Shown here: piece by piece, positions 1 to 22,794 of the stretch | Numbering within the stretch: position 1 is the stretch's first letter | Layout: the number at the start of each line of letters is the position of its first letter | Assembly (NCBI GenBank): GCA_907165065.1 | Contig: OU015539.1 | Coordinates: 13,546,816-13,610,815 of the forward strand | Source of the DNA: Caprimulgus europaeus | Lineage: Eukaryota > Chordata > Aves > Caprimulgiformes > Caprimulgidae | Direction of reading: 5' to 3' | Length of the DNA stretch: 64,000 nucleotides | Program-made: the position numbers and the translations under genes | The notes under the pieces: generated by a model | Told to the model about the DNA's origin: nothing | Databases searched by the model: none | The model's input: only the letters and a program-made list of their open reading frames with translations

Positions 1-1335
<1,335 letters not shown>

Positions 1336-1405
1336 CTGGTCAATGGTATTGCAATCAGCTGAAAATCTGTTCAATATACTTCCCAGAGGTGTTGTTTCAA
1401 AAAAC
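1336..1405 (-). CDS. ABCC8: ABCC8 exon 27: TMD2
   Basis: 70 nt, residues 1109-1132. It encodes [20 protein letters not shown] and IDQ, with the split Arg codon shared with exon 26. The [12 protein letters not shown] stretch is a conserved ABCC intracellular coupling element. The acceptor is tctcattttag|GTTTTT and the donor GACCAG|GTACTG. Confidence 0.96.
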
Positions 1406-2520
1406 CTAAAATGAGACAAGGAATAGGAAAAATTACAATAATGATACTAGACTATTTTTTTTTCTATCTTCCTTAAGCTAGGTGCTGTATCACAGACACA
1501 AGCAGATAAACTGACAACCACAGTAAAATTTATCATTTTTCCCCATAACCATAGCTTTCCGATACAATGGCAGTCTTGAACATAATGCAACAACAGCAAG
1601 CATGTCCTCAGCTCCCTCTACTGCCTATGCTATGAAAATCCTTTCAGATTTGCAATTCGAAGCCTCTTCAATTCATTAAAAATGCAAAGTTAAATTGCAA
1701 GTCTTGCATTTTTCCGGGAATAGAAATGCCTAAGAACAGTTGTTGGAATAATATATTAAAAGACCTTTCCTTTATATTTGCATATGTAAAATACAAACTT
1801 CATTATTGCTCTGGAATTGTGAATTGTTCGTAACTCATGTTGAACCCAAAGTCTTATTCTATCTTGAAAAAAAAAAAAAAGGTTTTAAAATATCTGAGGT
1901 TTTCCCATGTATATTATTTCTCCATGATTTCTGGGCCAAATACAGGTAGCTTAAAAGGAAGAACCTATTTTTCCTAATGTTCAGTAACAACTGCAGGTTT
2001 GAATCAAGCTACAACTTTCCTTTCATGCATTACAAAGAAAACTTGTGCAGGACAACAAAGGCCTTTACTGGTTTCTGTGCATCCCACTGTACTCTAATGA
2101 TGCCTGTGATGACACTTGTCTAAGCTCATTATCTTTTATAGGCTTGCACAATCACTGCCTGACAGCAAATATTTCCAGTGATTATGATGCACGCTATGAA
2201 TGAACTGTACAACACATTGATCAATAATTGTGTTTTCTCCCTAATTAAAAACAGCAAAGAGAAATTAAACATGCAAGGAAATAAATCTCAAGCCACGGTC
2301 AGGCAGGAGAGGCATTTCACCGGTGTCTAGGAACTTGGGCAGCCCAGGTACCATTTTCAAAAACTGCTCAGTAGTTCGATACCCGGGGATTTTCAATGAC
2401 ACATTAAAAAAAAAAGTGATTCCCAGTTATTTCTTAATAAAAACTGTGCTTAGAAGATTGCCTTGAAGTAAGGAACACGAAATGACTACAAAACACTTTG
2501 TATTACAATCAGAGGAATAC
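1406..2520 (-). other. Intron 26
   Basis: 1115 bp. An A14 run at 1867-1880 is the only structure noted. Confidence 0.8.
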
Positions 2521-2681
2521 CTCATTGGAGCCAAAATAATTTTATTTAGTAAAGAAGAGTGTAGCTTTTTGGTGACTTTCAAGCCAGTCCACTCCACCGC
2601 TATTGATGTGACAAGACATAATACAATCCCAAGACAGCAGAGAATGCTGAAAACTTTTGAATATGGAGAATGGTTGAAATC
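2521..2681 (-). CDS. ABCC8: ABCC8 exon 26: TMD2
   Basis: 161 nt, residues 1056-1108 plus 2 nt. It encodes [20 protein letters not shown], then [20 protein letters not shown] and [14 protein letters not shown] second extracellular sequon, N-H-S, lies at residue 1058, eight residues after N1050, and I do not recall it in human. The acceptor is tttgtttcttag|GATTTC and the donor ATGAG|GTATTCC. Confidence 0.95.
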
Positions 2682-3664
2682 CTAAGAAACAAAGAAAGAG
2701 TAACAAAATTATTTACTGTAAATTATGTTTCAAATTTATTCTAAAAACAAACACAGGACTGAAAAAACATGAGGAGTAAATCCTTTTTCCTCCCTAAATT
2801 AAACTGACAATGATTTTCAACCATCTTAAACCACAACTTATTATCCTTTGGAGAGAGGAGTGTTTGCATGAAAATAAGAGATTAATCAGAAACTTAAAAA
2901 CAAAGAATACTACAAAAAACTCTGAGAAGATATATTTTATAAATTCATATGAGGGAAAAAAACATCTTCACAGCATTTATTACAGCTTTGTTGTTTTGGT
3001 CTATTTTTTGAATAGGAACAGAATACAATAGTTTTTATTTTGAAATACTAGCATCATTAAAACTCAGCATCAATGAAAGCATCTTTTAGAGAGGAAAACG
3101 TGACTCCAGTGAAATCATACATGCACCTCTCAAACATTAATGTGGATTATTTGTAGGTATTAAATCCCAATAAAGAGAACAATCTCCGTTCTAACAAAAT
3201 CCCTCCACTACTGCTTTATACAGAGTACCCTGCTAGGTAACACCGTGTTCAGTTCCATGTGAAATTCACAAAAATCAGCAAAGAAGTGTGCTCATCATAA
3301 AAAGAAATCTCTGCGTTTCCCATATATTACAAAACCTGAGAGCCCTATTTGCAGTGAGAATGCAACAGCAGAGGAAAAAGACAAAAGAACTATGATATCA
3401 AAATTACTTTAGAGACCAAGAGACGAAGGTTTAGGTATATGAGTTAGATGATGAAAACACAACGAATCTAGCAATAAGAGTGCAACAATGCACAATACTG
3501 TTAGTTTTATTGTGCTGGGTACCCAAAAATGCATTAACCTTCAAAATACTCTGGAGCAGCTCTATTTCTAGAAATATAGCACAGCGCATACAAATCTTGG
3601 AGCAGAGGTTGAGAGGGGGAGATCACCACCATCAGAAGAGGAAGGGGAAGGAGATGTTGCATAC
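2682..3664 (-). other. Intron 25
   Basis: 983 bp, AT-rich. Nothing recognised. Confidence 0.8.
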
Positions 3665-3912
3665 CTCACAGTAAGAGCAGTTTTTCAGCTCTAGCTCTGT
3701 CTTCCCAGAAATGGCATCCGAGGTCCAGCGCGCCAGGCAGTAGTCGATGGCCACCATGACCGTGTGCTTCAGCAGCTGGGACAGAACCAGCAGTGGCAGA
3801 AGGAGGATTCCTGCTTCGCTGAGGTACTTGCCACAGGCTCTCCAGGGCATCTTTGCTCTCTGATGCAGCACTGAAGACAGGTTGTCTTCATCATCACTTT
3901 CTGTTACTTCTT
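3665..3912 (-). CDS. ABCC8: ABCC8 exon 25: acidic linker end and first TMD2 helix
   Basis: 248 nt, residues 973-1055. It starts [20 protein letters not shown], then [20 protein letters not shown] and [20 protein letters not shown]. With exon 24 the acidic run spans 967-982 (13 of 16 residues Asp/Glu). The expected family sequence is AIDYWLA; here Trp is replaced by Cys1031 (codon TGC). A sequon N-C-S at 1050 coincides with the known N1050 glycosylation site of human SUR1. The acceptor is gcacgttgcag|AAGAAG and the donor TGTGAG|GTATGC. Confidence 0.96.
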
Positions 3913-4524
3913 CTGCAACGTGCAAGGAAAAAGTACAGCCACGCTGACTTACTCATACACACCTTTCACAGGCACTGGCGAGTGGCAGCTACAAAACAGG
4001 TCTTATCATACAGGATAATGAGCGGCTTTAAGGTGTAATTATCTGCTCAGGCATGTGCATATTAACCTGCTAAAATTAGTAGTAATGCATGCTAAAAAGA
4101 TGCAAAACACCTTAGCACTGGGCGATCAATGTCTTCAGCCATGTTTTTGCAACTTAAAAGTACTGGCTTGATAAAAAAGAATTGCAGTTTTTTCCTATGT
4201 CAAACCTTAAACAAGTGTGCTTAGCTATTGACAGGCTTGAAGCTCACCCAGCATAAATTATTCAATATTAGTCCCCTTTCATTATCAAACCATGTTCAAG
4301 TATAAGACAAAAACCTCAGAAGTTTGGAGGAAGCTATGACTTCTGAATGCTTGAAGTCACTGTAGTCCAGAGGTAAAATCAATGGAAACAGCACTCTTAC
4401 GAATCACAACCCACGTGAAAAATGATTATTCTCTTACCAGTTTGAATTACATTAATTCATTCTAATATAATTTAACTGTGAAACAGTAATGCAGTGGTAC
4501 TGGGCTCAAAGGGTGCCCTTTTAC
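3913..4524 (-). other. Intron 24
   Basis: 612 bp. Nothing recognised. Confidence 0.8.
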
Positions 4525-4624
4525 CTTCATCCTCTTCATCATCTTTCAGCAGAGCTTCACGGGAATACATAGTCCTCCGGAGATTTGTTCTTTCCAAAAC
4601 AGTTTTACTTTCAATAATAGTTTC
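4525..4624 (-). CDS. ABCC8: ABCC8 exon 24: acidic linker after NBD1
   Basis: 100 nt, residues 940-972 plus 1 nt. It encodes ETIIESKTVLERTNLRRTMY and SREALLKDDEEDE. The Asp/Glu run begins here. It corresponds to the ED segment between NBD1 and TMD2 of SURs. The acceptor is cttttctag|GAAAC and the donor GATGAAG|GTAAAAG. Confidence 0.92.
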
Positions 4625-5320
4625 CTAGAAAAGGGACAGTTTTTGTGTTTTCAACCAGGAAAAGAATAATAAAAAAAAATTACTAGCTGTGACAAAATTT
4701 GTTTCCAATCAGAACATCAGTGAAAGATAAAAGTGAAAAATCTCACAGCAGGCAGTCATAAGTTATTTATTTGCTACACTTGTGTAAAGCCAAAGGACAT
4801 AAATTAGATATCTGATATTAATTTCAGGTTGTCAATCCCAACCCTCTTGGAATCTCAGCTTGGACAGATATCCCTGAATTAATAAGAACAAAGATTAATA
4901 TCTCATTCTTCCTGTGTTGTAGTATTAAGGACAAAATGTGTTAATGATTTAGAGAGCTTGATACAGGCACATCTGAAAAATTTCTACGCAATGCAATGAG
5001 TAAATTCAGGCATATTTATAGATAAAAGCAGTTGTTAGTGTGCACATTACCAATGCTTTTCCTAAAATGGCCCAATTAAATTTTCCTTAGACAAGTAGGG
5101 GTTACTATCAAGAATGGATCAGAGGCAACATTATCAAGGAAGTATGAGATGCCCAGATGAAGGATTTAACTTAATAGACAAATAAGAATGGTAGCAGTGA
5201 TACTACATTCATACTAAGTTAGAAACCACACAGAGCATGTCAATCCGTGCTAATGCTTTCACCCTAAGAAAAAAATTGTCACATTTTTTGCAAATGTCAA
5301 TCGCCCTGCCCATCAAAAAC
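4625..5320 (-). other. Intron 23
   Basis: 696 bp. Its donor (GTTTTTG) is the weakest in the window. Otherwise nothing recognised. Confidence 0.8.
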
Positions 5321-5446
5321 CTTCTCCAGCTCTTGGTCTTGCCGATTCATTAACGTCTTCCAGTGTTCGAAGAGCTCAGTTTCTGATTTCTGAATGTCCT
5401 TGAGTGTTCCTTCTCTCTGGATGTTACCATCTTTCATCGCAATTAT
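5321..5446 (-). CDS. ABCC8: ABCC8 exon 23: end of NBD1
   Basis: 126 nt, 42 codons, residues 898-939. It encodes [40 protein letters not shown] and EK. The acceptor is aattttttag|ATAATT. The donor GAGAAG|GTTTTTGATG is far from consensus after the GT. The position is nevertheless supported by the family exon boundary (LEK then ET) and by phase with exon 24. Confidence 0.9.
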
Positions 5447-7802
5447 CTAAAAAATTGGAAACACTAGTGTGAGATAAATAGCTGTGTCACTCTATTTATT
5501 TTAAAGTTACATTGGTGTCCCTGGACAGAATCTTCTCTTTTCTTAAGTAAAGAATATTTCTGTGAACATATCTGTCTCCTAAAAAGACAGTGAAGTTTTC
5601 TCTTAACTCTGTCCCTTTTACATAAGATCTGCAAAACCAAAAACTTCCTGCACTTCATGTTTTCAGAGAGGAAGGCTGCTTTTAAGTGAGAAAGAAGAAG
5701 AACGAGGTGCCTGTCAGCAGACAGGAGAGTGCATTACTCTTCCTAAATACGAGTCATTAGCAGGACAAGATTTTAGAGTTCTCTTGCCTCCTAAAAGGAA
5801 AAGGCTTTTAGCAACACACTGTGAGCAGCATGTTTTGCCCTCATTCAGGCAATTAGAGACAAGCATGCTGGCTCCACTGTCTGTTTGATATCATGGACCT
5901 GATATGGAAAAGCTAGGGAATTTGAATCCCTAAAGCTTTTAAAAGCATAAATCACGGACACAGTTTGAAAAAAAAAATTAAATATGCAAGATAAAGTCTG
6001 AAGGGTGTGGTTTCCAGGTTTATATCAGTGTACCTGCATTATACACACAGTGTAACTACCTTCACTTTAGATCTGACAAGGAGAATTGGAAAATGAGGCG
6101 TGTGGATTGTAAACCCACGTGACATCATTAGAAAATAGTTAATGCAGTGTTTATTTTTCTCTCTCCCTGGAAACTCAGAAATTTCCATGGGCAGGGGGTA
6201 GGGAACGGGTTGGGAAAATAATCTATTTCACTTATTGCTAAGAATTTACACCAGAGGAAAGGAAAAAATAAAGCAAACAAGGATCTTTTTGTGGTCAGTT
6301 AATTCAGGAAACCTGTAATTGGGCTGGACTTTTAATTCTTCTGAGGGTTTTGCTCTGAGGATTTGGGAGGGCCATCACATATATTTCAAATTATATTTTT
6401 ATTAAAATTCCGTAATAAAATAAAATAAATATTCTTTCTGCACTCCATTGGGTAAGATTTGCCAAGCCTTAATGAGATTTGTGCTTAGGAAAAAACCCTG
6501 AACTATTTTTCAATAAATATTTTTAAATTATAAACTTAATTAATACAAATCCTTCCTGTCCTACAGGCCTGGAACAGTATTTTCATAAAACATTACTGAA
6601 ACCCAATTAGAAGATAATAAAAATAAAATAATTCTCAGAGTATCTCATAAAACAAGAACACCTACAAATGGGTCTGACATTCATAAAGAAAATGAAACAA
6701 ACGATACTGATATAAGGCCATAGCTGAGCATATTTTTAAAATGCAAATATGTAACAATTGAAAAAGAGGAAGCAAAGACGGACCTCACAGGGAGGGGAAG
6801 AAGGCAGAAGATTCCTGTATCCTGAGAAACACTAACCAGAAAACCAGAACTGGCTGGGAACAGTAGTAACTCCTAAAGGTGTACTGAGGGACAAGGTCTG
6901 CAGCTTTACAGTGGGCCCATAGGAAGAACAGAAGGCAGCTGAAATATTATCAACTCTGGAGACAGAGTAGCTGCTGCTATAGGCTGTGCAAGCTGCAAAT
7001 GAGAGAGAAGTCCTGCTGGGAGGCATAACTGCATCAGTCCTCGTGGGGAGAGGACCTGTGACATTGTAGCTGGATAACTGTAGGAGAACGAAGTGCAAGG
7101 CCAGTGTGAATTAATGAACAACAACAAACAAAAATACAAAAAACCCTGACCTCCTTATCCTACTTAATTTTCTTCATCTTTGGCATTTGCAAACGGTTAT
7201 AGAAAGCATATCTTCTTTTTTTTTTTTCTATAAACCACAAGATATAAGAAAGAAACGTAATAAAACAATCAAATACTATACATTTCTTAAAATTTTTCCA
7301 ACATACAAAGAGTGAAGATGTTCTTGATGCATTATGTACTAGTACTAACCACAAGGAAATACTGTTTTTTCCTTATATTTCCATGCACCTTAATATCCAT
7401 AAACAGACCTTTTTCTGTGGGAACACAAATTCCTAGTGACATCCCAGCAGAGGCAAATATATTACTCAAATATTTCACCATTTTGAGATTTTTAAAAAGA
7501 GCAAAATTTTCCAATATAACTAATTGGTTTTGGACACTCAGTATATTTTAAATGCAGCCTGCTTTCATGAGAGTATTATGGATCAGCTGTATGAAATTTC
7601 AACCTATTTAGATGTTCCAAGATGGGAATCCCAAAATTATGGCACCCCAAACTCACTGGCTAATTTTCAAAAGATCTTTATTATGTCTCTTCTCACTAAA
7701 CTACCACTTGATGGAAAGATGAAGTGAAAGCCTTATCTGTAGCAAGACATATTTGTGCCACATTCTTGCCTCCTCAGAGAAAAGTGGGAAGAGCTTTCTT
7801 AC
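5447..7802 (-). other. Intron 22
   Basis: 2356 bp, strongly AT-rich around 6360-6620. Nothing recognised. Confidence 0.8.
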
Positions 7803-7940
7803 CCAGTCAGCATGGGGTAGGTACTGCAGCTTGTGAGTAACTAGCACAATGGTCCGCTTGTCTTCCCGTAGCATTTTCAGGATCCCTTCTTGCATGAGAT
7901 GGTCACTTAGGTGGATATCCAGTGCAGAAAATGGATCATC
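7803..7940 (-). CDS. ABCC8: ABCC8 exon 22: NBD1 Walker B end, D-loop, H-loop
   Basis: 138 nt, 46 codons, residues 852-897. It starts [20 protein letters not shown] and continues [20 protein letters not shown] and LPHADW. Asp852-Asp853 complete Walker B; the second Asp is at the normally catalytic acidic position, as in other SURs, where NBD1 is catalytically poor. SALD is the D-loop and His887 the switch histidine. The acceptor is ctcgtgacag|GATGAT and the donor GACTGG|GTAAGA. Confidence 0.97.
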
Positions 7941-10498
7941 CTGTCACGAGGAACAGAGGTCAGCTTTTGGAGCCAGCAATTACGGGATTTAAGGAAACCG
8001 GCAGATTTTAATACTGGCAAAACCAGTTTGATCAATATAGGCCATCAGAAGAGCAAAATTGTTCTGAGGAATGGTTTTCTTAAATTATAAAACAACAGAC
8101 CTTGAACTGCCTTTTTGCAGTGAGTACTCAGACACACAGCTGTGTAAATGCCATGGTTTCCTGAGGCTTCCTGGGAACTGCTCCTCTCGAGAGATGTGTT
8201 TCACAGCCTGCATAACTGCAGTGCCTCGTTTGTCAGACTCAAGACAACGCAGCAGTGCATGTCTGCGGCAGATATTACATAACTGCTCCAGGGACAGGAC
8301 AAAGAGCACATTTTTACTTTCCTTCTAGATAACTGCCTTCTGATTATTATTTTTTTTAATCCATAAATCAAAACTCTATTAACAAAGAATCATAAAAGCA
8401 TAAATATTGATTGTTTTGATGACTCTGCTCAAATGCTTGATTTACAACCTAGATTATCTTATTCAATCAATGGATTATATGCAATTAATTTAGGCATAAG
8501 ATACTCTGTACCATCTTTTGGGAGACTTGTTTACCTAATCCTATTTATATAGAATTACAAATCTATTTTTCCTGCTTGCACTAGTGATACTAGCTGTAGG
8601 ATTTATTTAGTATTATTATTTCATACTATTATACTACACTAAACCCAGGATTTCTTAAAAGTAAAATTTTGTTTTCTTTTCTTCAGATGTTTGCTGATAA
8701 AGTAAGGTTGAATTTGAATTAAGTCTGCTTTCTGCATTGACATCATTGCCACCAGTTAGTTAGGGAGAGGTATAAGCAGAGGTAAGTACTTTATTGAACT
8801 TTTATTCCTTCTAATTTTGCAACAATTTATATTGTTACTGCATTAGATACTTTAGTATTGTTGCTTTCATGTATCTACAAAACAAAAAATATCTGAAATC
8901 AACAGTAAGATAAATATGACTGCTGAAATTCTCATAAATCAGAGCATCATAACATAGAGCACTTAAAGCACTTTTGAAACACAGTTACTTCTGACTGTGA
9001 CACAGAATTTATCCTCAAGAATGTGTGTGCAACTGTGTGCACACTGCCCTCGCTGAGCAAGGATGTACCTCGTCAGCTTTACTGCTGCTCTCTTCTGATC
9101 TGGCACAGACCTAAACATCGTTCCGAGCCCTGAGTCTGCGCAGCCACACTTCTGCAAGCTGCAAATGCCGATTCACAGAACACGGCCTTACGCGGTGGAG
9201 TCGGGCAAGGCGTGTGCATTAGACAGCACTCACCATGTGTGATTATAATGATGCACTGATTACAAGAAACCTGAAAAAAATCAGTTCACACTACAGGACT
9301 AGTTCCACATGCGACACATAAAACATGCTGAGTGAATGAACATAATTAACAATAAAATAGATAATGAATTATCACATAACCTTTTTTCATACCATGATCA
9401 CAAGTAGTTTAGAGAATACAAAAGGTTATTGAATATGAGGTGCATGCTTGTGAGAGAGAAGCTTCCTAAGCATTTGTTTACAAAATCAGTCTTAAAAGAA
9501 CTGAGTGTTTGCAAATACTAACACATAGGATTCTTGATTATTCTTGAAAGATTAGTAAGTGGAAAAAAGTTTGTTTGTAGGTGCTTTTACATTATCAAAC
9601 CATAAGAGAACCTGCTACAATGAGGAGATTATTGAGTGTCCTGCACAAAAGGACAAAGGTGACAAAACCAAGTTACAGCCCAATATTGGATCTGTGGAAT
9701 TGCAGCACCTGGCCCAACTGCTCTCTACTCTCCTGCATTCTGGTCATTGCTTGAAAATGCTCTAACACATGAAGCAAGCACATATTGATCAGCCTAATTA
9801 CAGGGGAAGGTCTAATTAACCTCCCAGACTTTTAGGGATGACCTCTAACGTGGACAGCTTTTCAAATCCCATGGGACTCACGTCTTGCTGTCATAACAGC
9901 TGGATTCAAAGCACCTTGAAAACTGAGCTTAAGAAGGAAGTCTTAAATTGGAAAGCCATCTAGCTCACTACAAGTGAGTGTGTAGGATGCATCTGTTTTC
10001 CCACCTACTAAGTTTTTAGAGCCTGCTCTCACTTCTTTTTCCATAGTACTTCTGCTGAAGCTGGGACAGGATATACAACAGGCAGTTTCAGAGTGGGAAG
10101 ACAGCTTAGTTTGTTGCAGAAAGGAAACACCCGAGACACAGGACAACATTAATTTTAGGCCTGAGACAGCTTAGGAATTTCATAAATATTGCTGAGACTA
10201 TTTCTAAGAACCAAAGGTAAAACGAAGGTTTTTATCTAGAAAAATTTATTTGAAAATAAATTTCAATAGATTGAGAGGGGAAGCATCAGCATTTCAATTT
10301 GTTTCCTAATACCCATCTGTCTGCAGCATATACAAAATGCTTACCTGCAGGCTAGCTAGCAACGGATATAAAATAAACAGTGCACATTTGGCTTAGCTCA
10401 GTGAAGCACAATGTTCCATGTGTGTTACCCATGAAATACTCTAAATGCTCGCATCTCCTGCCTCTGTTTGGAGCATAAGCGTAATGGCACCTACTCAC
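7941..10498 (-). other. Intron 21
   Basis: 2558 bp. Nothing recognised. A slightly GC-richer patch near 9000-9200 has no coding signal. Confidence 0.8.
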
Positions 10499-10579
10499 CA
10501 GGAACACAACATTTGTCTGCTGGTAAAGTGCTCTTGCCACACTGATACGTTGGCGCTGCCCTCCAGACAGATTAATACC
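10499..10579 (-). CDS. ABCC8: ABCC8 exon 21: NBD1 ABC signature
   Basis: 81 nt, 27 codons, residues 825-851. It encodes [20 protein letters not shown] and QTNVVFL. The ABC signature LSGGQ is at 828-832 and VVFL starts Walker B. The acceptor is cttatctccag|GGTATT and the donor TTCCTG|GTGAGTA. Confidence 0.97.
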
Positions 10580-15928
<5,349 letters not shown>

Positions 15929-15964
15929 CTGAATTCCGTGTCAACAGGAGATTCTCTCTCTGGG
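15929..15964 (-). CDS. ABCC8: ABCC8 exon 18: second 36-nt in-frame microexon
   Basis: 36 nt, phase 2 on both sides, encoding PERESPVDTEF with split codons (human PERETATDLDI). The acceptor is gttttctgcag|CCCAG and the donor TTCAG|GTACAA. A CR1 tail starts about 21 nt into the downstream intron (15863-15907), so the donor-proximal intron sequence is partly transposon-derived. It is also skippable in frame. Confidence 0.88.
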
Positions 15965-17299
15965 CTGCAGAAAACAAACACAAGGGTTTGGTTTGTTTGG
16001 TTGGTTTTTTAATTCAGTTATTTAGACAATGCAAATAATAACCTTAAAGTACTATCACCGTGCTATAATTAAAAATACAATAATTCTCTGTACTGAGAAC
16101 ACCAAAAGACATTCCTGCAGCACTTAACCAACATTACCAGGGTTCCAAGCACCTATGATAATGTAGGGAATTGTTTCATACAGTCTAATATTCTTTCCTA
16201 CTTTTTATATGCTTCTCATACTTTTGTGCATGTTATCTCACTGTTTGCTGTTCATCCCCATAACAGTTTCAAACCTGTGAATGTCTAATTCTCATTATAT
16301 TTCTCATGTCTGAATGGGTTCCAATGGTTTCACTTCAACCTGTCCCAGAATTTGCAGTCTCTCTTATACAGAAAGAACTGTGAGATTTCCAAGTATCCTT
16401 TACCAAGAGGCTTAGTCATTAGATACATGAAACTCTGAGAAATGAAGATACATGAAGTTTGAGAAATAAGATAAATGGGAAAAAAGAGGCTGACAGACCT
16501 AAAGAAAAGGCAGTAAATAGCTGGTGCATCACAGAACCCAGAAAATATTCTGGTCAGTAGGACACACAGTTTAGCCTAAGTCAGGAAAAGGGACATTATA
16601 TGACTTTTTTTTTCTCTGCCAGTTACAATAACAAAGTTCTCACTGACTTCAGCAGGGATAGGATCATCACTTCTACAAGATTTACCATTCTGGAGATTTG
16701 TGCACCACAATAAAATGACAACCATGTCAGAAAGCTTTGCTCTCAGTTCATTTGGTAGATATTCCCAAAGTCCAAGCTGAGCTATACTAATCAAGTAAAA
16801 ATAATTTCCATCCAAGGACTGCTTGCCAACAGATGGACTAATCTGTTCCTCCCCACACCTCTCAGTTTGTGCATGTCTGAAGAACGCTAGGTGAGAAAAT
16901 AAACTCATGACAGGATGTAAAAAATGGAAGGGAATGTAATGTAAAAAATGGGGAGAATTTGCTCGAATATGTGAAACCTTTAAAGCAATACACGATACCA
17001 GCTTTTAAAGTGTAGCATTAGGGAATAATCTGGTTCAGACTTTAAGAGGATGATTTGCAAAGACATATAGGAAAGTTAGGATACAAATTTCAAAATTGCC
17101 AGAGGGCAATGTTTTCATAAAGGAAATCCAATTCTTATTTTCATAAGTCACATTGGTGGTTTCAAAAATTGTATCCTAAGCTAATTAATGCAAAGAAAGT
17201 TTCACTGATTTTCAGAATTTTTATTCTGAAAATCTTAAGCATAGATTTTAGAAACCTTTGATTCCTTCTATAGCAATCGATTTAGTAGGAAGACCATAC
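15965..17299 (-). other. Intron 17
   Basis: 1335 bp separating the two 36-nt exons. A G/T-rich stretch near 15985-16010 lies just upstream of the exon 18 acceptor. Otherwise nothing recognised. Confidence 0.8.
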
Positions 17300-17335
17300 C
17301 TGACATCTTCCCCCGTCTCACTGTCAGAAGTACAG
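17300..17335 (-). CDS. ABCC8: ABCC8 exon 17: 36-nt in-frame microexon in NBD1
   Basis: 36 nt, phase 2 on both sides. It encodes the acidic stretch CTSDSETGEDV between Walker A and the Q-loop, matching the human stretch around PDSEIGEDPS. The acceptor is tgtgatgcag|CTGTAC and the donor GTCAG|GTATGG. It is flanked by introns of 5.2 kb and 1.3 kb. Because the length is divisible by three, skipping would remove 12 residues without changing frame. Confidence 0.88.
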
Positions 17336-22661
<5,326 letters not shown>

Positions 22662-22718
22662 TTACCAAATGCTCATGGAAAACACATCTTATTCTGTATA
22701 TCTGATGTCATTTTGTAC

Positions 22719-22794
22719 CTTGAGGGATTCGGATATCAATGTTGGACAATGCTGGAGGACCTTCAGGTGTCCAAGTGAAAAATCCATTTGTGAT
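22719..22794 (-). CDS. ABCC8: ABCC8 exon 15: start of NBD1
   Basis: 76 nt, residues 679-703 plus 1 nt. It encodes ITNGFFTWTPEGPPALSNI and DIRIPQ, the first strands of NBD1 including the aromatic (A-loop) region FFTW. The acceptor is tttggcatag|ATC and the donor CTCAAG|GTAC. The following intron (22628-22718) is only 91 bp. Confidence 0.95.

Noticed and set aside
8071..8328. Overlapping open frames of about 80 codons on both strands in intron 21
   Set aside because: No family resemblance, no splice context, and the length is within chance for intron DNA.
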